The position numbers and the translations under genes are program-made. The notes beneath the pieces were generated by a model. The model did not search any database. It had not been told where the DNA came from and worked only from the letters and a program-made list of their open reading frames with translations. Positions 14,501 through 29,500 of a DNA stretch of 64,000 bases are shown here, in pieces. Position 1 is the first letter of the stretch. Each line of letters starts with the position of its first letter. Origin of the DNA: Tenebrio molitor (Eukaryota; Arthropoda; Insecta; Coleoptera; Tenebrionidae); assembly GCF_963966145.1 (NCBI RefSeq), contig NC_091048.1, positions 7,998,001 through 8,062,000 on the forward strand. Direction: 5' to 3'.

Positions 14501-17500
14501 TATAGAGGTATGTCCATTGATGTAAAAAATAAAATTTATGATAACCTGTATTCATTTGACCAAAAAATAAGAGAATCTAAATAAAAAATATCTCATTTTG
14601 TGTTTTTTTTTACAGATTCCTGTAATTCAAAGTTTATTGTCAGCAATAACTGGTTCAGGATGATTATTATTATAATGATGGTGTGAAGCAATTGTGATTT
14701 TGACATTTACGACGGTGATGCAAGAGCAGTCAGTGTACATTTGAAAGCGACAATCTTGAAATAGTGAAGTCTGGGGGAGCTTTTACTTTACCGATAGCAG
14801 CGCGGAAGGGCTATCAGTCGCTGAGCGAAACAGAATTTAAGGTGAAATCAAATCCCGCATACAATTCTTTTTCATAGAAAACATTCGCAAAACGGCTCCG
14901 GCAATTTATAACTCTATATTTAGCCCCGGCCCGAGAAAAATCTCTTCAGATAAATATTCCAGGCGAGGCTGGCGGAAATTTGATTTGGCGCGAGGCGAAG
15001 AACTTACGTTCAATCTTGAGGTGCATGCTGGACTCGGACTTCTTGACCTCGTTCTCGAAGGAGCACGTGTAAATCCCCCGATCGCTCGGCAACAATTCGT
15101 TCCCATTAGGTCTGGCTTTGCCGGTGAACTTGAGAATACTCTGTACGTTGACGGCCCCGTTATGGGTCTCGCTGTATTCGGTCTTCACCTCATACATATT
15201 CACGCCGGCAGTGAGCTCCTCCGTGTCTTTCAGCCACTTAACCACCGGTTTCGGTTTACCTTTCGCGCTGCAGGTCATGGAGAAATTGGGATCGCCGACG
15301 CGCTTAGTTTCCAGAGGTTTTAATTGATACTTGAAGCTCGGGGGCTGATGGACTTGTAAATTGACTGAAGCCATCTCGCCGGGGCCCAATTCATTAGTCG
15401 CCTGGCAATTATAGACCCCTTCGGTGCCGAGATTGGCGTTAGCGATTGTGTATTTACTGCCGGTCGCCAGAATCGTGGGCTGGCCGTCGCTCCCGATGCG
15501 GAACCACCTGTACTGGGGGGCGGGCCAGCCCGGGGGCGTCGCGGTGCACGTCAGGGTCACCGCCGAGCCCTCCGTCGCGATGGGCTTGTCGGGCATGATC
15601 CTCGCCTTGCCGGGCTTGTGCCGGATCAGCAGCGCGATCGAAGCGTTGCCGATCTTCTCGTTCCTCCGGATCGGGGGCGAGCTGGGGCTGATTATGTTGA
15701 CCGCCCGGCAAATGTACGTCCCGGAGTTCTCCGCCGACACGTGACTCAGCCGGAGAGTGTCTCCGGATTGTCGGAAATCCGGCTTGCCGTCTTTTACCCA
15801 CTCTATCGTCACCGGGTTGGGGTTCGCGGTCACGTTGCACTTTATGTACACCGACTCGCCCTCTTCGGCCTCTTTCGTCTTCGCTTCCAGGGTAACTATC
15901 GGTGCGTACAGCACGTCCAGTGCGATCTCCTTCTCGCCCACCTTTCCCAGACCGTTCTCCGCACTGCACGTGTACTTCCCCGCGTCCTGGATGCTGACCC
16001 TGTGGATCACGTGGTTGTTGTTGGTGCTGATGAAACGACCGTTCCGGGTCCAGCGGATGCCGGAAACTTTGGGCTTTGCGTCCACTGAACACTGCAAGGT
16101 GGCTTGGGAGTCGCGCTCCACCCTCAAGGGGTTCTCCGGGCCGACCTCCACGCGGGGGAAATCTGAAATTAAACGAATACATTACTACATAGTGATTCGC
16201 TGCTGCTGATATTAGTTTAAAGTTAAGTTTCCGGGGGCGGAACTGTCGTAGTTTCAGAGGCCTACACGCGATTCCAGTTGGAAACACTAAATCTAATCGA
16301 AAATATTTGCAAAACATCCTATATTTTATATAATGATCACTATTTGATCAGAGAATTGAAGAAAAATATTCTAACACAAACATATTTTTTAAATAAATTT
16401 TGAAATAATGACGCACTGAAAAATATCACACCAGTACTGCCAACTGTCATAACAGATAACCCCAGTTTTCCTTACCACTTTCATCGAAGTAAATTTCAGG
16501 AGAATGTCTTGAATGGTTTAATAAATAATGTTATTTTGCTGACCTCACATGACCTGACTTATCACAAGTACTTATACTCAACCTGACCTGATAAGACTTA
16601 ATCAGACGTGAGAATTCTCGAGTAATTTACTAATGGATAGTGGTGCAGAGTAATAACGATTGGCAGCACTCGCCGAAATTTTGAATTTGTGGTTAACCTC
16701 AATAAAAACAGTTTTAATGCGGTTTTGTTTAACTAGTGCTACATTATTAATCACTGGGAAGTGTGTTTTGAATGGATGAACGAACAGGGCATTTACAATA
16801 ACGTACAAAACATGAAATTTGGACTGTTGAGTATGTGAGGTTATGTAGATCTCGCAGATAATTTTATTTTTTCCGACACAAAACGAATCGCCCCCCAAAT
16901 TGCACTTGCAGATTCGTGTCCAGCGCCCAAAACAACGCAATTTTGCAATATTTCATAAAGATTGGACGCTGAAGTGGTTTTGCACCTTTACGACTTGTTC
17001 ATGAATTATTGCCCCCATTTTGTATAATTGTTTCACGAACACTTCCCGTCATGAACTCGTTCAGAATTTATTTTATGATTAATTTACATTGACGTAAAAA
17101 TAAAACTACTACTTTTGTCCATCTGGCCCGTGTGTTTGTGGGGCGTCGAGGGATTTCAATTATTGTGCAAATTGGTGGAGCGTTCGAAAAATCTGCGCAA
17201 ATTCATTATCCCGCATAAGATGAAACCTGACATTTACGCAGGCTTCCCGATATATAAAAAAACTAATATAATTCTGCATGAGAAAGAGCTGGTCGGCAAA
17301 AAAAAAACGAGAAAACCGAGCGTTTCCTTTATTTCATCCGTAACCTGAAAGGCTGTGAATATTTTATGAAAGACCCCACGACGAAAATTCAGCCGAAGGA
17401 AAACTGCTTCAATAACTCCCCTCAATTAATTGTTAATTCAGGAATTAACAATGATATCACAATTTCGAGATGAATTCCGCTTATTCAAATCGCAAGAACG

Positions 17501-20500
17501 GATTCGTGCCAACTCCGCTGCAGTGTTGAACTTTATATTCCCAAAAATTCAGCACTCGAACAATACCGGAGATATTGCTTGAATAATTTCCACAGGATTC
17601 AAGGACATTTACAGTTTCTCTATCAAAAATTCATTCATTCGTATTTACCGACCGCTTAAATGAGGCGCAAGTGAGGACGTTTTATTCCACGAAGCTCTCT
17701 TTAAAATTTCGATATAAATAATGTTGAAGAAATTTGTTCTGCGAAGCTCACAATTCTCAAAGCTTTGTGCGGCCGTTTTGAAATTGTGGACTAACGCAAT
17801 TATTGCATAAATTAATGCGGTTTGGTCTTGTTTTTCAGGAAGTGAGTGCAACTGAAATGCAGTTCAGATTTCCAGATCCAGTCCAAAATGAATAGGAGAT
17901 TAGGTTTGTATCAACATCTTAAACTTAACGTCAATAATTTTTAGAAATTAGTCCTCAACAGGTGAAGATGAGGAGAATGTTTTCATTTCTCTTTCGTAGT
18001 GCAATTTTTATTACACTGAATGCAGTTTTCATAACAGCTAGGAGTGTTCTCACGCCGAGATAAATAAGACAATTGTCAAGGGTTTACATTTTTACTTTCT
18101 TTTCTTGCGGTTTATGTTGCTTGACAAATGTGACCTATAATTTTAACATTTACATCATGACACTCTTATTTATGTAATAATAAAACCTGAAGGCAATTAT
18201 AAATTGAAAAAATACAAAGTGGTCGCAAGAGCGAGACATATTTTGTCGGCCTCGTAAGAGCAGCCAATTGTGAATGTTTTTTTAAAACTTTCCGTTGTCT
18301 GTATTATTTCCGTGTATGGAGCGGCAAAAATTGAAGTGGGGCCAACAATTGCTGCGGGTGTTCTAATTTCTGGCAGTCCGTTCCAGATAGGGAAGTCTAT
18401 TCAGTCCGGGTTGAAAATAGCTCGCCCTTAAAAACTCGTTAAAATTAACCGTCAGATCTCCGCCGTGACATCATAATAGCGTACCAAATTACGTGTAAAA
18501 TCCGCGAGTCAGTTCATAAAGGATTTATTAAGCCATCTATAACTTTTATAGTACATCACTAAAGCATCTGTAAAATACATCCGGTTTCGAGGCATAAATT
18601 CACTTATGGGGATATGAGAGATAAATGTGCGAAGTGAAATCTGCAAATGTAAATTTCAGGTTGCTCCTCTGAAAATATCGATTGGCTGGCGCGCGTTCGC
18701 CGTTTCGCGAATTGAAAACCCCCAAAAAGACAATCCTAATTGCATTGTCGATAAAATTCGACGCAGCCGTCAAGTCCGCGTCCGGATCGGACAGTGTCGG
18801 TGAAAATTGGCCGCATCGCCAATTACGTCCGGATTTAATGACGATTTATGCCTCTGCGGGGCTTATCGAAATGTAGCGGAATTGGCTTATAATTAAGTTA
18901 AAACGCGACTCCGTACGTGCACTTATTTCCCAGCAGATGAGATTTCTTGGTAGGCGATTGGAAAGGCTGTTTAATTTGCGGCGGAGAAAAGAAAAACAAA
19001 CACCGACGACGGCATGTGTAAATTGTCCTATGTAATTGGACTGCGGTGAGATATTGCGTTACACAGGACGGCCATTTCAATTGCAAATTGGTGACATTTA
19101 AAGCCGACTTTGGTTCGCAGTCGATGCTTCAATTAGACGAGATTCATCGCGGAGAAAATATTTGTCTCATTAATGCGGTTAGTGTCATTGCTATGCCGAG
19201 TCGCTTCACTATTTTGCTTCGGATCTCGTGCGGTAGATGTTTCCACTATTTACCTCCTCCTGCAGATCTAATTTCTGGGGAACAGCTTCCTGATAGACTG
19301 CCATTATTCTTTGATGATGAAGCTGCTTCACAATGAAATTACGGAAACTGTTTCTTACCATTTTGTAAAGGCGAGCGCGGTATAAAAATAAATTTCTGTT
19401 ATCGAATCAACACATTAACAGACTGTTCCTTGGATCTATTACAATAACACGCCATGGGAAAGACGATAAAAACATTATCGTTTCACCAGAACGCTTTATA
19501 GACGATTTGTAGATTTTCTTAACATGCTGATATGGTCTAAATCCAAGAAGTAATAAATAACCTTAAAAACAACATTTTCAATATCGTTTTTGATTGTGAC
19601 TCCAAAGGTTTCATGAGAAATGATATGTTGTACGATATAGCACATTATTTTAACAAGATAAAACTCGACCTTACCACACTACAATAATATGCTACGAAGT
19701 TTCTTAGGGTATCATTTATAGATTACAGATAAAATTCTGAGCAAAATGAGTTTTTACCAAGATGTTTCTTCCAAACGTGATGTCAAAAGAAATTGTCAAT
19801 GAGAAGATATAAGTCAATTCTAGTGATGAAAAAATATTTATCACTGATTTAACATATTTGCAGTCTCTTTTCAAATAAAAAATATTCTCAAAAACCGGTC
19901 GTTGTATAATTATGATTTCTTTATTAACAAATGACTACAAAAATGTCCCAAAAGATTCAGAAATATACAGGGTATAATATGAAAAACAAACATAATCGTA
20001 GCTAAAAAGCAATACAGATAACAAAATTGTTCTAAAAATACTACAAACAGAGGTATTAATGAAACACAATACAGGTAAAATAATGTTTGGCTTGTTAAAT
20101 TAATTTTAAGAAAAAAAAACTCTTTCCAGCTTTTGAAAATGTTTAATCTAAAAATTAGTGAGAATCCTCCCGGAATTTTTTTCTTTATAACCCTTATTGT
20201 ATTGGGTGTTCATTTAAATTTCCCGTCAAAATCGACGTTGAAGAGTCGATTGTGAACGCACCACAGATTAAAGATCACGGATCAGTGTTTAAGTCTAACC
20301 TCACTTTTTGCGTTGTTTGTGTTTTTGCGCTGGAGACTAACGAGTGGTGCGTTCACAATTGACTCTTCAACGCCAAATTCGACGGGAAATTTAAATGAAC
20401 ACCCGATACATGGATGTAACATTTTGAGAAATAATAAAGTCCCAATTATTTCCGAAAATGTTACACAGTGACTTTTTTGTATTTGACATTTTCGTTGAGC

Positions 20501-23500
20501 ATTTAGCTAAATGCAGTGTATTTATTTGCCTTTGAGATTGACACAACAAACTAGATTAATCCGGAACAAATATTTTTAACAACAGATAAAAGGTGTTGTA
20601 TCAAATGTGCCACAAATGCTAGGAATGTAATATGTACCTACTATGTATATAGTTATTTTGCTACCGTGGATGAATAATACACACGCAATTTTGAGATAAC
20701 ATAATCAGTTTGTTTAACACAATTGAATAGGAAATGCAACGATTAATTTATTTATTCCCAGCCTTCTTGGATGTCGCATTCTTTTCTTGGCTTAACAGTT
20801 TCTAAAAAAGAAAAAAATCTTTTAGTATTCGGCCTTGCCAAATGCAATTCTTTTTGGTTATTAATCGTGGAAATTTGAAGCAATTTCAGCGGTCGCCGCG
20901 ATAGCAGTATTTTCACATCGTTCCATTTCATCATTTCTCCTCCCACGCCCATGTTTTCTTTATTTTACAAACACCACGACACATCTGCATTATTTTGCAT
21001 ACGTACGTGGCTACCACATGTGATAAAATGTTGATCGAAACGTAAGAATTTGTAGCGTTGATAAAACTCGCCGAATCGTTACGAGAAATAATAATCTTTC
21101 TAATAGCAAATTTGATGGCACGTCCGACCACCTGTGCAGTTCGCAGGAGCGTGATTCGGCGTTAAACCTTTGTAAATCTTAGCACTCCGGAGCTCTTCTG
21201 GTAAAATATTTACTCAATGTTGGTTCACTCCGCCATTGACAAATTTATCGATCCCGCCCATTAAATTTAACGACATCTGCATATAATGTAATGAACTGGT
21301 GCGTAATTTAGAAGTATCTGTCGCCACCGCAGATCGACTCTCGAGCGAAAAGTTTACACTCGGAACGTTTTTATTATAAGATGAAAGACACCATCTGGAA
21401 CGTTCCCCATAACGGCACCTTACACCGGATGCATATGTTTATACATGTTTATGTTCCATCCACTAACGCCTTTTTCGCGTCAAAAAAACCCTATTTGTTT
21501 ACACGTCCGCCCGAAATATCGCCCAGAGTATACACCTCGGCCGAAAAAATTGAGACAGCCCAGTCAGATTCTCATTAGCGTAAACAACGGCTAATTTAAT
21601 CCGGTTTAATTAAGCTTCCGGAATCGCGCCGCTGCGGTAAAAAGTACTCACAGTTGACGCCGAGTGACACCGACGAAATTAGCTTCTTCTTCTCCGGGAG
21701 GGCTCGGTTCCACACTTCGCACCGGAACACGGCTTGGTCGTCCTCCTTCGAGGGCACGATGGAGAGGGTGGCTGTGGTGGGCTGGTCCCGGGAGCCGCCG
21801 TTCTTCAGCGCCGCTTCCAGGGGGTACGTGGAACCTGAAACCGCATTGTAAAAATCAACATCTAATAATTCAAATTCTACGCCGTTGTGGGGCGCGCACC
21901 CCGGATGGATATGTTATCTGAGGACGCAACGTTCCAACCAGTTATTCCGGCTGAAGATGGTGGGTTTGCGTTGCACATTGTTTGGGCTGGCGTTCTGCTG
22001 ATATCGCGCTCTACTTCCACACTTTGTTATGTGGGGGCTTTTCCACAATCGGAATCAACGCAAAGAAACAACGATCGTGGAAATTTTAAATGGAGCACGC
22101 TGCCACAGAAACGCCATAGGAATGTTATTAAAACGAGTCGACTCTTTAGCGCTCAACAACTTCGCTCTTTTTAGCCCCTACCAAAAACATTAACAAAATC
22201 CTTACAAAATGCTTTGTTCGGCCAGTGGAAGTAAAAAATATTCTTGCTTTTACATACATTTAAAAAAAACGAAATACATGCTGCCACTTTATTCAAAATG
22301 CGCGCCAAATACTACGTAATAGCGCGCCTAATTCTTGATAGTTTACTATCCAGTCAAAGAAATATGTGGAGGCAGTGACATATTTATCTGCCGCCACCAA
22401 CACTTAAATCTTAATTACTGAACCAATATTTTCTATGATTTCAACACGTCTGAAACAACAACTCTATTTTCAATAATTTTTATAACAGTTTTGACATGTT
22501 TTATAATGAGACTGGTAGTTGATGGACTTAGCATTTTAATTATTAACAGATGCTTCTACCCACTAGATTGTGAAGATAAAATTACTGTTCTATTAACATA
22601 CCAAAGGAAAATAATTAAAATTAGATTTATTACTGACAAAAGGGAAAAGTAATATTGTACTGAAAATTGAGTTGAGGCAAATTTCTAAAATAAACATAAG
22701 AAAATGAAAAAGGAGTAAGTACTTAGAGATGGAGATTTTTTTCAGGTGTTACAATTTATTAATCCAGGAATTAAATTCATACCATATTTCAGGAAGTTGA
22801 AAGAAATAATAATTGTAAAACGTCAGTTTCAGTTTGTTTAATAATGAAACGTATTTATCAATTTCTCTTCATAGTCGCAGAAAAAGTATAGTGGAGGTCT
22901 TGGATGTTCTCATGGGCCATGAATCACATCTGCGCAAACGACGAATATCGGCCTCAAGTAGGCGCTACAAACTGACTGGTTTATCGCTCCGCCTTCGCGC
23001 AGATGTTTCCAAGGTCACAGCCCATGAGAGAATCCAATACCTCTACCTATTCCACTCGCGGGCAACGGCTATTACTCGAATGAATTACCCGCTTGTTGAC
23101 TAATATACTATTAGCAAAAATGATATTTAAAGCAATAGGAAACACTATTATGGTGAAAGGACTTCTTGGTTCTATAATTTAGATTTAGATAAAAAGTCCT
23201 TCTACGTAACATCGTGATTATCCAGTCCTCTGCCTAAATATCCTTACTTATTATTACATATTGCGATAAAACATTTCTGTTGGTTTAGAGAACTATATTC
23301 AACTGACGATATATTCTACAGAAGCCAAAATAATCATCTTTTATTAACAGAGTGAACTTTTTTTTTTCATTAGATTCCAAAAATGTTGTAATCAACAAAG
23401 TCTGTGTTCATAATTTACTCGCACTTATAGAGAATCAGAAGAAATTCTCCTTTTACCATGCAGTGGAAAAGAAGAATAAAAGATACACATTAGAAACTAA

Positions 23501-26500
23501 AATATACAAAGCTATCTACTCCTTTCCTGATATACAAAGCAAAATCCTTTTACACAACATTCTTAAATTATAAAGAGATTTTTATCTTAACGAATGTAAA
23601 AGAAATAATCTTCTAGGGGAGCACACTGTTATTATAATACAAGTTTTCCTTTGGATTGTGACACAACAGTATAAGCAACTTGTTCAAATCTAGTATTGTG
23701 CTATTTTGATTACTATTTCATCATTGTAATCTCTCTTTATGTACAAAGCCCCATCTGAAGATTGGATTTGTTAGCCTTTGGTGTGTTACCACTCCTTATA
23801 TTCAATTCTTAAAATTAATTCCTTTTTAGGCACCCTTAATGAAAACGGTAATTTTACGTACTCACAAGCGGACGAAAAGTAACTATTTTTCGGACCCACT
23901 TTTTCGGACTGTGACCGTGTGCCATCGGTTGGTCTGTTTAGTAAGTTAACAACGAAACCGACAAAACTGAGTAAAATCGACTGAAAACAAATGAATATTT
24001 GACAGTGAAATTTAATCAAAGTATTTTATTTGCCCGAAAGAGTTGTATCGTTTATTTCTGGTGCTTGCTTGCTTGCATAATAAGAAAATAATCGTTTATA
24101 TAATCGATAGCAACGAAAGTGATGAAGAAATGTCTAATACGCCGCCGGAGATCGCAGCTGATAATTGCAATAATTGTCCTATCACCATAAATTATGTAAA
24201 TAAGTATTGTATTGCAAATAGTAAATTTCGTTTTGTAAGCAAGCTGATAAAAAAGACTAAAAAAAAATATGTACATATTAATAAATTTATCTATTTGAAA
24301 ACGGCAAATACAAAATAAATTTGTAATTGTTCCAACGGTGTTTTTTGCTTTGAAGTTTGCGCGGTCGCCTAAAAATGTTTATGTGCACCTCTGCCAAAAA
24401 GTGCCTTTTGTCCTCGCCTGTTTTCAAGCCTCGGCAGCGCCTCGGCCAGAAAACTCAGACTCGGACATTTTTTGGTCTTGGTACACAAATACGAGTACGA
24501 ATGTAACTACATACATACATATTTTAAATTTTTTTTATTATAAATCATCCGTTCCGAAACTTTTATTTTATGCTAATTATGCACACTTTATTTTTTTTTC
24601 TTAGTTGTTTTATTTCCTGTTCATACTTTTTAATTTTTTAAATCTAGATAGGTACTAAAAATAATGGCAATTAATTTTTCAAGTGTCTAATTGCCAAGCA
24701 TTTATTATGCAGTGCCTTTATTGATTTTTGCTCCACGAAAGATTCAAATCTTGATTACACGATGTGCCAAAAATGTCACATTTTTTGCACTTTCCTCTCC
24801 AATTTTTCTTGTTCAACATCGCCACCCCTCGGTTGTATTTTCACACTGTACTTGTCAGCCTTGGTAATTTTTGGCGCTCAAATAATTCCCATTTTTCTCC
24901 TTCTCACCCTTATTAACCCAGCGTCGGGTGTAGGTACATTTTTTGCAATTTAAAACTTGCAGATTTTAATAAAGAGATAGGCCCAGCATCCTTCCAACAA
25001 CCCTCAACCCCCATAATTTCGTTTATCTCGAACCAGGTAATATATTTTGTGCAGTTGCGTTACAGTTGAACTGGACTCGAGATTAAGGGGACAAAACTTA
25101 AATTGGCCAAGGGAAAAACATTTCGGCGAACTTGGACAGGCGAATCTCTTCTTTGAGAGAACTAAGCCGACTGAATTCTCTGAATCTGTTCAACGGGATT
25201 GACTTATTAGATTGTCGGTTTGATTTTGTTGCTTGAATTATTAATTTCTTTGCGTCGTCGAGTCGTCGAAAGAATTCTAATAAAACTCGAAAGGCGGCTC
25301 AAATAAAGCGGCCATTTAATATTACATTTATTAATGAAAACTGAATTTCACCGCCGGTCTACTTAAAAATAAATGCCGAAATACATGAAAAATACACTAC
25401 AGGCATAAAACATTTCTAAAGATAATTATGTCGGCAGTCTAGCTACTGGACGGGCATTAAATATTCATAAAATAAATATTGGGAGCAAGGTACCAATTAG
25501 CTCCTCGAATCGTTTACTTAGCTGTCGGAATGATTAAATAAACAATTAAGATCGCCATTGATTCAATTTTCCATTGAGTGGAGGTGGTCCCTCGAAAAAA
25601 TAATGAAGAGAGTCAACAACCCTCACCAATCAATGTAACCAATTATCTTCCGGTCACCCGTGTTGGAACAGTGTTTGTGACGAATCGGTTTAAAAAAATT
25701 TTATTGGGTCAAAGAAAATTCACCAACAAATTGTTCGGTTTGAATTAAAAAAATGTAGAATGTTTTTACGTGAATGCAATTACAGCCACCATCGCCTGCA
25801 GAAACGCGGTTTATAACTGTATTAGTTTTTGAGCAGTAGTGACACAGGCTATTGACGAAGGCCAAGCTGTAACAGTATTCAGAAAAAAACTCATTTCTCC
25901 GTCGACAATCTAAATTGCACAATTTACTCAAGAGCGGAATAGAAGAAAAATAACAACTTTAATTGGACTCCGTACTCTTAAGCGTTTAAAATTACTGATT
26001 TTCCTACAAATAGATTACTCCAACTTCAGCTCTAGTGTTTCTCGATGATTTCGCTGTTTCAACATCGAGTTCTTGCATACAACTGGAAATTAACTCCGAC
26101 ATTCAATTGAAACGAGCTAAAAGGAATTTTTCCGATGGAAATAATTGCCAGGATTGGTACAGCTTTTGGGAAAATCTCGCGCGATTTCTTTGTTGTTTAG
26201 CATTTCCGGTTTCCCATAAAACCGCATGTCATTTATGTAATTTTGATTTCTGTGGCTTGTCGAAAATATTCAAGGAGAAATGTTCCATGTGATGTCTGAT
26301 GTAATAATGTAACAACATAATTTGATATGGTTTAGAGGCACGAAATGCGAACACAATCGATCGAAATGGAGGAAGTTTCAAATTCGCGGAGTATTGTTGA
26401 AAAAATTGCTTCGAACTGGATAAAGGATAACCTCCGATAACTTATTTCTATTTTTGGTCTTTAATTAAAACAGCGATCAGAGAACCCACATATTCTGCTG

Positions 26501-29500
26501 CTTGTTTATTCATCATAATCATTTGCTTATCGTTAGTGATCACCTTGCTTAAATATTTAGTGTTTTTTAATTGGCAAATATGCAAACAATCACAACAAAA
26601 AATTATCGCTTAGTTTTTTTATTTCAGCTAAAAAATAATATGTATGTACACAAAGAGTCGAAATTCGCCTGTATTTAATGAAACAGTTGTTTTGAAGTGT
26701 AGATTTTTCCTGAAATTCAAGACAGCGTTTCATAAGAAAATTCTGGGAATGTTACAAAATTAGACTTAAATTAATGTTCAAAAGAATAAGCGAATGCTGG
26801 AAGGTAAATATGATGAAGTTGAAGACTTTGGGCTTATTTTTCATTGTTGTTACCTGGCAGTTTTCATATCAGTCACAGAAAAAAAGCAAAGAAGACATAA
26901 TAGTAGAGGTGTTGGATTTTCTCATGGGCTATGAGTCATATCTGCGCAAACGACGAATGTCGGTCTCAAGTAGGCGCTACAAACCGACCGAAAAACGTCG
27001 TCATTCGTTATGTTAGTGTCATCTCTCTTTCGTTATTTGTAAAGTAGTCGACGTTTTCATTTACAGATTTTTTCACTGGTTTATCGCTCTGCCTCCGCGC
27101 AGATATTTCCAAGGTCACAGCCCATGAGAGAATCCAATACGATTTACCCGGCGGCCACCCATTTAAATACTAACCGCCGCATTGTCGTTATTTGTATTGT
27201 ATGCTCAAATTTGCATAACTAGAGATTCAATTAAAGAGTTTTTTTGTTTCTCACTGTGTGATTAGGCAGCATGGGTAAATAAAAATAATTCTAGAGTGTC
27301 TTGGTGTTTCATCCCAACTTGCCTATTAAAGCCATTATCTGGCTATTAGTCAAGAATGAATCATGGACGTGAAAGTGTCTATTAGGAGAGACGACACAAT
27401 TAATTTGTTAAGTTGGTAGCTGGGATTTAATTATAAAAATGTCGCGGAGGTAACAAAACAAAACGGCTGTGATCGTTCGTGTGACTGCTCAGACTGAATA
27501 ATTACTCCCATTACTCACTTCCTACCGATATCTCTGAAATAGTCGACTTCCCGTCAGTTGTGTGAGAACCTGGGTTTACGCATTGTTAAGACAACCGTGC
27601 AAGAAGTGTCCGTGTTCTTCGTGGCTAGCATGCGAACACGTTTGCATATTGCGAATCGAATTCTATAGTTTCGAAACGGAGATATTCGTTATAAACGCAA
27701 ATATTGAGAGTTCATTTACATATAGATTGGTATTTTTGCATTTATTTTCACGGACATTAAAATTTTAGCGACTAATTTCGGTATTTTTCACGTACTGTAA
27801 AAACTTAACAGCTTTCCGTGATACGCAATAGTCAAGACTAATTTACATAGCGGGTGTAATTTTTCCGATGCATTGTGCCGCAATTTATATTCCTTTCACT
27901 CGACAAATTGCCGGTTTTTCCTCCTTTTGTTCGACTTTCAAAGTTCTAATTATTAATTTTTTGTCCGGTAGAAATGATCAAGAATTAAGGGCGACGTCGT
28001 CTCTCCGCAACTCCGCTAATTAAACGTGCGGGATCCCTACTGGAATAAATGTCCGTTACGGAAATCCTGCGCCCTTGCCCTTTGGAGACCTCCAATAATC
28101 ATACGTCCTGGTTATCGTAATGATACGGCACCAATCATAATCTAGATTATAATTGTTAGATACTGCACTACATGTGTGCCCCGCATTTCTAGTGTTTCAT
28201 TCTTCCGATGCGATACAATCGTCCCTTATCAGGAGATTACCCCAATTTTCAAAATTATCCACTAATGCGCTTCTCCACGAAACTCATAAAAACATCTAAT
28301 TTAAAATAGTTGCTTCTCGACTTTAATTAATTTATACGAAGCTGTTGGAGCTAATTCAGAATGATTACAACCAAAAGAAGACGCTCATTCATTAAGGATA
28401 TAACAATTCACTGTCTGGAGGGTCGCTAAAATATCATACAAATACTGTAGAAAAGGATGTTACATTGTGTCTCCCCTCCTTCTGCGCCTCTTCCAGGTTT
28501 ATCGAGTATCTCTGTCCTCCAGTTTCAACGTTCAAAATGTACTTTCCCTTATTTTCTGGACTTTCTCCTATCTCTGGACCCACTTTTACCTTCCTCCAGA
28601 GTTCGTATTTATTTTTACTAGTTACTTTAACTTTATCTATACATAGTGGTTCTTAAGATTATACATTCACTAGTGATAATGCGCCTCGTGGAAACGAAAA
28701 TGCAACCCACAATACATTTTCAAAGTTCCCATTATGGCTTCGCTTTCAATAATTTTATTTGTCACAACTGACATTTATGTCAAAATTTACGAAACTGCAC
28801 AGCTAACTATGTTTTATGTTATCAAAAAAAAAAGATCCACGTTAACTTTGGAAATGTATTGTGGGTTGCATTTTCAATTCCGACGGGCGTTAAAATGAGT
28901 TATCAGGAAGTATGATTCTTACAAAAAACGGGGCTGCTTATTGCATATTCATGTCTTCATCATTTGGCAACGACAAAGCTTTCTAATCTTGTGTTCGAAA
29001 GCTCAACAAAACAATCGATTTAAAGCTTGAATGAGTTTTTTTGCCGTTTTCAGCGATACTTTATGGCTTGTTTGCAGCGATTGTGTGGCATCAGTTTCTG
29101 CGTATATTGTCCGCAACTATCGTTTCTTTCTCCTGTAAATGCGCACAAAACGACAATTTAAACTCGTTCCTTGCAATTAATTAAAAATTCTGTCTCCAAC
29201 AAAACTAACATTCCATCTTCGTACAACTGTAAAACCGAGATATTCTCAACTTTTGCTCCTGCTAGGACTGACTAGAGTTTAATGATGCAGAAAGTGTCTT
29301 TTTGCTTGTTCAATGTAGGTAATGAACTCATTCTTACAGATCGGAGTAACATCTCATTAGATTAGATGTAGCGAAAAGCGATCGCGGATTTCCGCCCGAC
29401 GATCATTAATTTTTCAGCGAGTTCCTAAAAGCGCAACGCTTTTTCGGACTATTTTATATTTAAATCAATCAATCCGCCAATCAATCGGACAAGTTAGCGT

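Noticed and set aside
15424..16317. Plus-strand frames up to 156 residues and a 287-residue alternative minus frame.
   Set aside because: They overlap the Ig3 to Ig6 exon in other registers and lack any domain pattern.
23786..24330. Opposite-strand frames considered as a mobile-element ORF.
   Set aside because: Low-complexity Asn/Lys/Ile-rich translations with no motif, and no inverted termini could be confirmed.
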